From contig JBBIIT010000097.1 of assembly GCA_037446355.1 (NCBI GenBank), positions 1-7,506 on the forward strand: DNA of 7,506 bases, written 5' to 3'. The notes beneath the pieces were generated by a model that searched no databases, was not told the DNA's origin, and saw only the letters and a program-made list of their open reading frames with translations. Made by a program: the position numbers and the translations under genes. Below, one piece after another: positions 5,723 to 7,506 of the stretch (position 1 is its first letter; every line of letters begins with the position of its first letter). Source of the DNA: Roseiarcus sp037446355. GTDB taxonomy: Bacteria > Pseudomonadota > Alphaproteobacteria > Rhizobiales > Beijerinckiaceae.

Positions 5723-6445
5723 TCATGCCGCGCCCTCCTCGCATTTGTCCTCGTCGGCCGCGAACCCAAACACGCCTCGAAGTTCGGCCGCCAACTCATT
5801 CCCTCCAATGGCACCCTTGCTTGATCGGCCGAGCAACCCCGCATCCTCGAGCATTTCCATCTCCGGCAAGTCGCGCAGGCTCTCGAACCCGAAGTGCGAC
5901 AAGAATCTCGAAGTCGTGACATAGGCGTAGGGAGCGCCGGGCGTGGGGCTGCGCGGCCCGGCGGCGATGAACCCCTCGTTTCGCAAGGCCGCGATTGCGT
6001 CCCTGGAAACCTCTCTTCCCAAAAACTCCGAAAGCTCCCCGCGGGTGACAGGCTGAAAGTACGCAATCGCCATCAGCAGGATCGCATTCGCCTTCGACAT
6101 TTCGCTGGTTTTCGCGCCCCGTAACGCCGTCCGAATAGCCTCGCCAAACCTGGGCCTGGTGCGAAAACTCCACCCCCCGGCGACCGAAACGATTTCGTAC
6201 GGCCGCCCGCGCAGCTCCTCGCGGATGTCGTCGATCAGCAGCTCGAGGTTGCAGGCCTTGCCGACCACCCGCGCCAGGACCTCGCGGGTCACCGGCGCGG
6301 GCGAAGCAAAAATCACCGCCTCGACGCGGCCCATCCATTCGCGCCAGCGCGCCGGCGGCGGCAGGTCGTCGAGGTCGCGGTCGATCCCGCCAGCGCCTTT
6401 GGCGTTGGACGGGCGTTCGCCTTGGGGTTTGCGGGTCCGCGCCAT
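5723..6445 (-). CDS. scpB: ScpB-family protein (SMC-ScpAB condensin accessory subunit), divergent
   Basis: ScpB normally dimerises and binds the kleisin ScpA on the SMC ring, helping chromosome compaction and segregation. This 240-residue protein has a charged, probably disordered N-terminus (1-30). A first winged helix follows (~38-105: VEAVIFASPAPVTREVLARVVG, then RPYEIVSVAGGWSFRTRP), then a second (~113-193) with IAYFQPVTRGEL (127-138), close to the family's IAYKQPVTRAEI. The TPGAPYAYVTTSRFLSHFGFESLRDLP stretch (168-193, given here in part as key residues) matches the conserved family end. Differences include loss of the usual IRGV turn (here FLGREV) and an acidic C-terminal tail. ATG 6445 is 2 bp after the DUF1403 stop, so the two genes are almost certainly cotranscribed and translationally coupled. 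No scpA gene is present, which suggests an accessory paralogue rather than the housekeeping ScpB. Confidence 0.85.
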   Translation of the reverse strand: MARTRKPQGERPSNAKGAGGIDRDLDDLPPPARWREWMGRVEAVIFASPAPVTREVLARVVGKACNLELLIDDIREELRGRPYEIVSVAGGWSFRTRPRFGEAIRTALRGAKTSEMSKANAILLMAIAYFQPVTRGELSEFLGREVSRDAIAALRNEGFIAAGPRSPTPGAPYAYVTTSRFLSHFGFESLRDLPEMEMLEDAGLLGRSSKGAIGGNELAAELRGVFGFAADEDKCEEGAA

Positions 6446-6447
6446 GC

Positions 6448-7440
6448 TCAGAGCCCGTAGAGCCGAAAGGTTTCGCGCCCGGTGAGTTCGCGGATGGCGC
6501 CGAGCGCCACGAGCCGCTCGAACAGTCTTCGCGCGCCGCGGTCGGAAAGGGCGGAGATTTTGCTCGACGCGCTGAGCGACTCGTCGTCGAGCAAGGCGCT
6601 GAGCGCCGCCCCCGCCCCCTTGGCGCGCAGTTTTGGCGCCGCGGCGATCAGTTTCTGCGCCCGTCGCGAAAGCTCGGCGGCAAGATCGCCCGCCTCAGCC
6701 GCCGCGCGCGCGTAGCCGGACAGGATTCGTAGCGTCTGCGCGCCCTCGTCGGCCTCCGCCGCGGCGCGCCGGCCGGCCGCCGAAACCAGCGGCTCGGCGA
6801 TCAGCGGCGGCGCGAACGGCCAGTTCAGCTTTTGCGCCAGGACGGCGTCGGCGAGCCAAGCGGCGAGGAGGTCGCCCTCCCCGGCCCGGCCGCCGGGCGC
6901 CAGGGCGCGTCGCGCCAGATGGTAGGCGCGCGCGGCCGCGAAGGGGGCGAGGCGAGGCCCGGCGACACAGGCCTCGGCGGCGGCGATCGCCGCTCGCAGG
7001 GCCTCATTGTCGGGGATGTCGAAAGCCTCCGCGGCGCGAAAAAACGCGGAACGCCAATGCCCTGCCGAAACCGACGTCAGCGCGCGCCAGGCCAGCAGCC
7101 GTCGTCCGGCGGGACCGGGATCGCGGCGCCAAGCAAGGCTTTGTCGCCCGTCGGGGCGGGTCAGATGAAAGGCGTCGCGCAGCGCCGCTTCGTCCTCGCC
7201 GCGCCCCGAGCGGGCCACGCAGGCCGCGGCGGCGCTGAGCGCGAGGCGCTGGCGCCAGGCGCCGGCCCAGGGCGGGTTCTCGCGAACAAGAAGATCGAGG
7301 CGGGCGAGCGCGGCGCCGGCGAGAAAACCGGCTTCCGCCTGGGTCTCCGGGGGCATTCCCGGACGCGCCCAGGCGGGGAGCGGCGGCGCCGAGATCGGCG
7401 CAACAGCGTGGATTCCCGGCGAATCAGCGCGATCGAGCAT
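6448..7440 (-). CDS. DUF1403-family protein of unknown function
   Basis: This 330-residue, Ala/Arg-rich, mostly helical protein has no signal peptide or membrane segment. I recognise DUF1403 from PAWARP (22-27), AGFLAGAALARLDLLVRENPPWAGAWRQRLAL spread over 37-68, EDEAALRDAFHLT (82-94) and LADAVLAQKLNWPFAPPLIA (196-215). The last 45 residues (ALSDRGARRLFERLVALGAIRELTG..., then FRLYGL) look like a winged helix with its beta-wing, as in some DNA-binding or kleisin C-terminal domains. That reading is inference. The start is uncertain. ATG 7440 has no good ribosome site, and the frame stays open without a stop to the window edge, so the gene could begin further right. I keep ATG 7440 because PAWAR lies near the N-terminus in the relatives I recall. 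It is the first visible gene of a pair with ScpB, so a role with ScpB or SMC is the best contextual guess. Confidence 0.78.
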   Translation of the reverse strand: MLDRADSPGIHAVAPISAPPLPAWARPGMPPETQAEAGFLAGAALARLDLLVRENPPWAGAWRQRLALSAAAACVARSGRGEDEAALRDAFHLTRPDGRQSLAWRRDPGPAGRRLLAWRALTSVSAGHWRSAFFRAAEAFDIPDNEALRAAIAAAEACVAGPRLAPFAAARAYHLARRALAPGGRAGEGDLLAAWLADAVLAQKLNWPFAPPLIAEPLVSAAGRRAAAEADEGAQTLRILSGYARAAAEAGDLAAELSRRAQKLIAAAPKLRAKGAGAALSALLDDESLSASSKISALSDRGARRLFERLVALGAIRELTGRETFRLYGL

Positions 7441-7506
7441 GGCCTGAAGGTACTGAAGGACGGCGCTTTTGGCTAGGGTTGACGGAGGAAAGCGCCGCGC
7501 CTGTCG

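Noticed and set aside
6633..7476. Overlapping + strand ORFs opposite DUF1403 (6633-7238, 6832-7476)
   Set aside because: They are Arg/Pro/Gly-rich shadow frames produced by very high GC content opposite a recognisable protein.
1..7506. CRISPR array, riboswitch, rRNA, replication origin or phage genes
   Set aside because: No regularly spaced repeats, rRNA sequence, recognised riboswitch core, iteron set or phage/transposase coding sequence was seen on either strand.

Overview
The window looks like part of a GC-rich alphaproteobacterial (Hyphomicrobiales/rhizobia-like) genome. The basis is codon use, the CUT2-type sugar transporters with single-domain ATPases of the FrcA kind, and a DUF1403-ScpB gene pair that I associate from memory with rhizobial accessory replicons. 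No species can be named from the sequence.

Left end (1-1482, + strand). The window opens inside the ATPase gene of a sugar ABC transporter, whose other subunits would lie to the left. It is followed by what reads as a RpiR/MurR-type regulator that is cut off after its helix-turn-helix domain and carries suspicious substitutions, probably a pseudogene. The next ~300 bases are low in GC, hold no gene, and carry several hairpins and inverted repeats.

Middle (1483-5378, - strand). A second, complete sugar uptake system runs leftwards in the order ATPase (TTG start), permease, periplasmic binding protein, and ends at a clear intrinsic terminator. Beyond that terminator lies an NAD(P)-dependent extended-SDR epimerase/dehydrogenase with its own leader, which contains an imperfect 21-bp palindrome that could be an operator. 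The likely logic is that the sugar binds in the periplasm, is imported by the ABC system, and is then oxidised or epimerised by the SDR enzyme. The substrate cannot be read from the sequence.

Right end (5379-7506, - strand). A gap of about 340 bp holds a consensus -35 hexamer and a GC-rich dyad ahead of the transporter operon, plus a tRNA-like fragment. Upstream of it is a tightly coupled pair encoding a DUF1403 protein and a divergent ScpB, with no scpA in view. This pair is visibly more GC-rich than the transporter block and is functionally unrelated to it. The junction at 5.4-5.7 kb may join two regions of different history.

The most interesting item is the DUF1403-ScpB pair. ScpB normally works with ScpA and SMC, and here its translationally linked partner is an uncharacterised helical protein with a winged-helix-like C-terminus.
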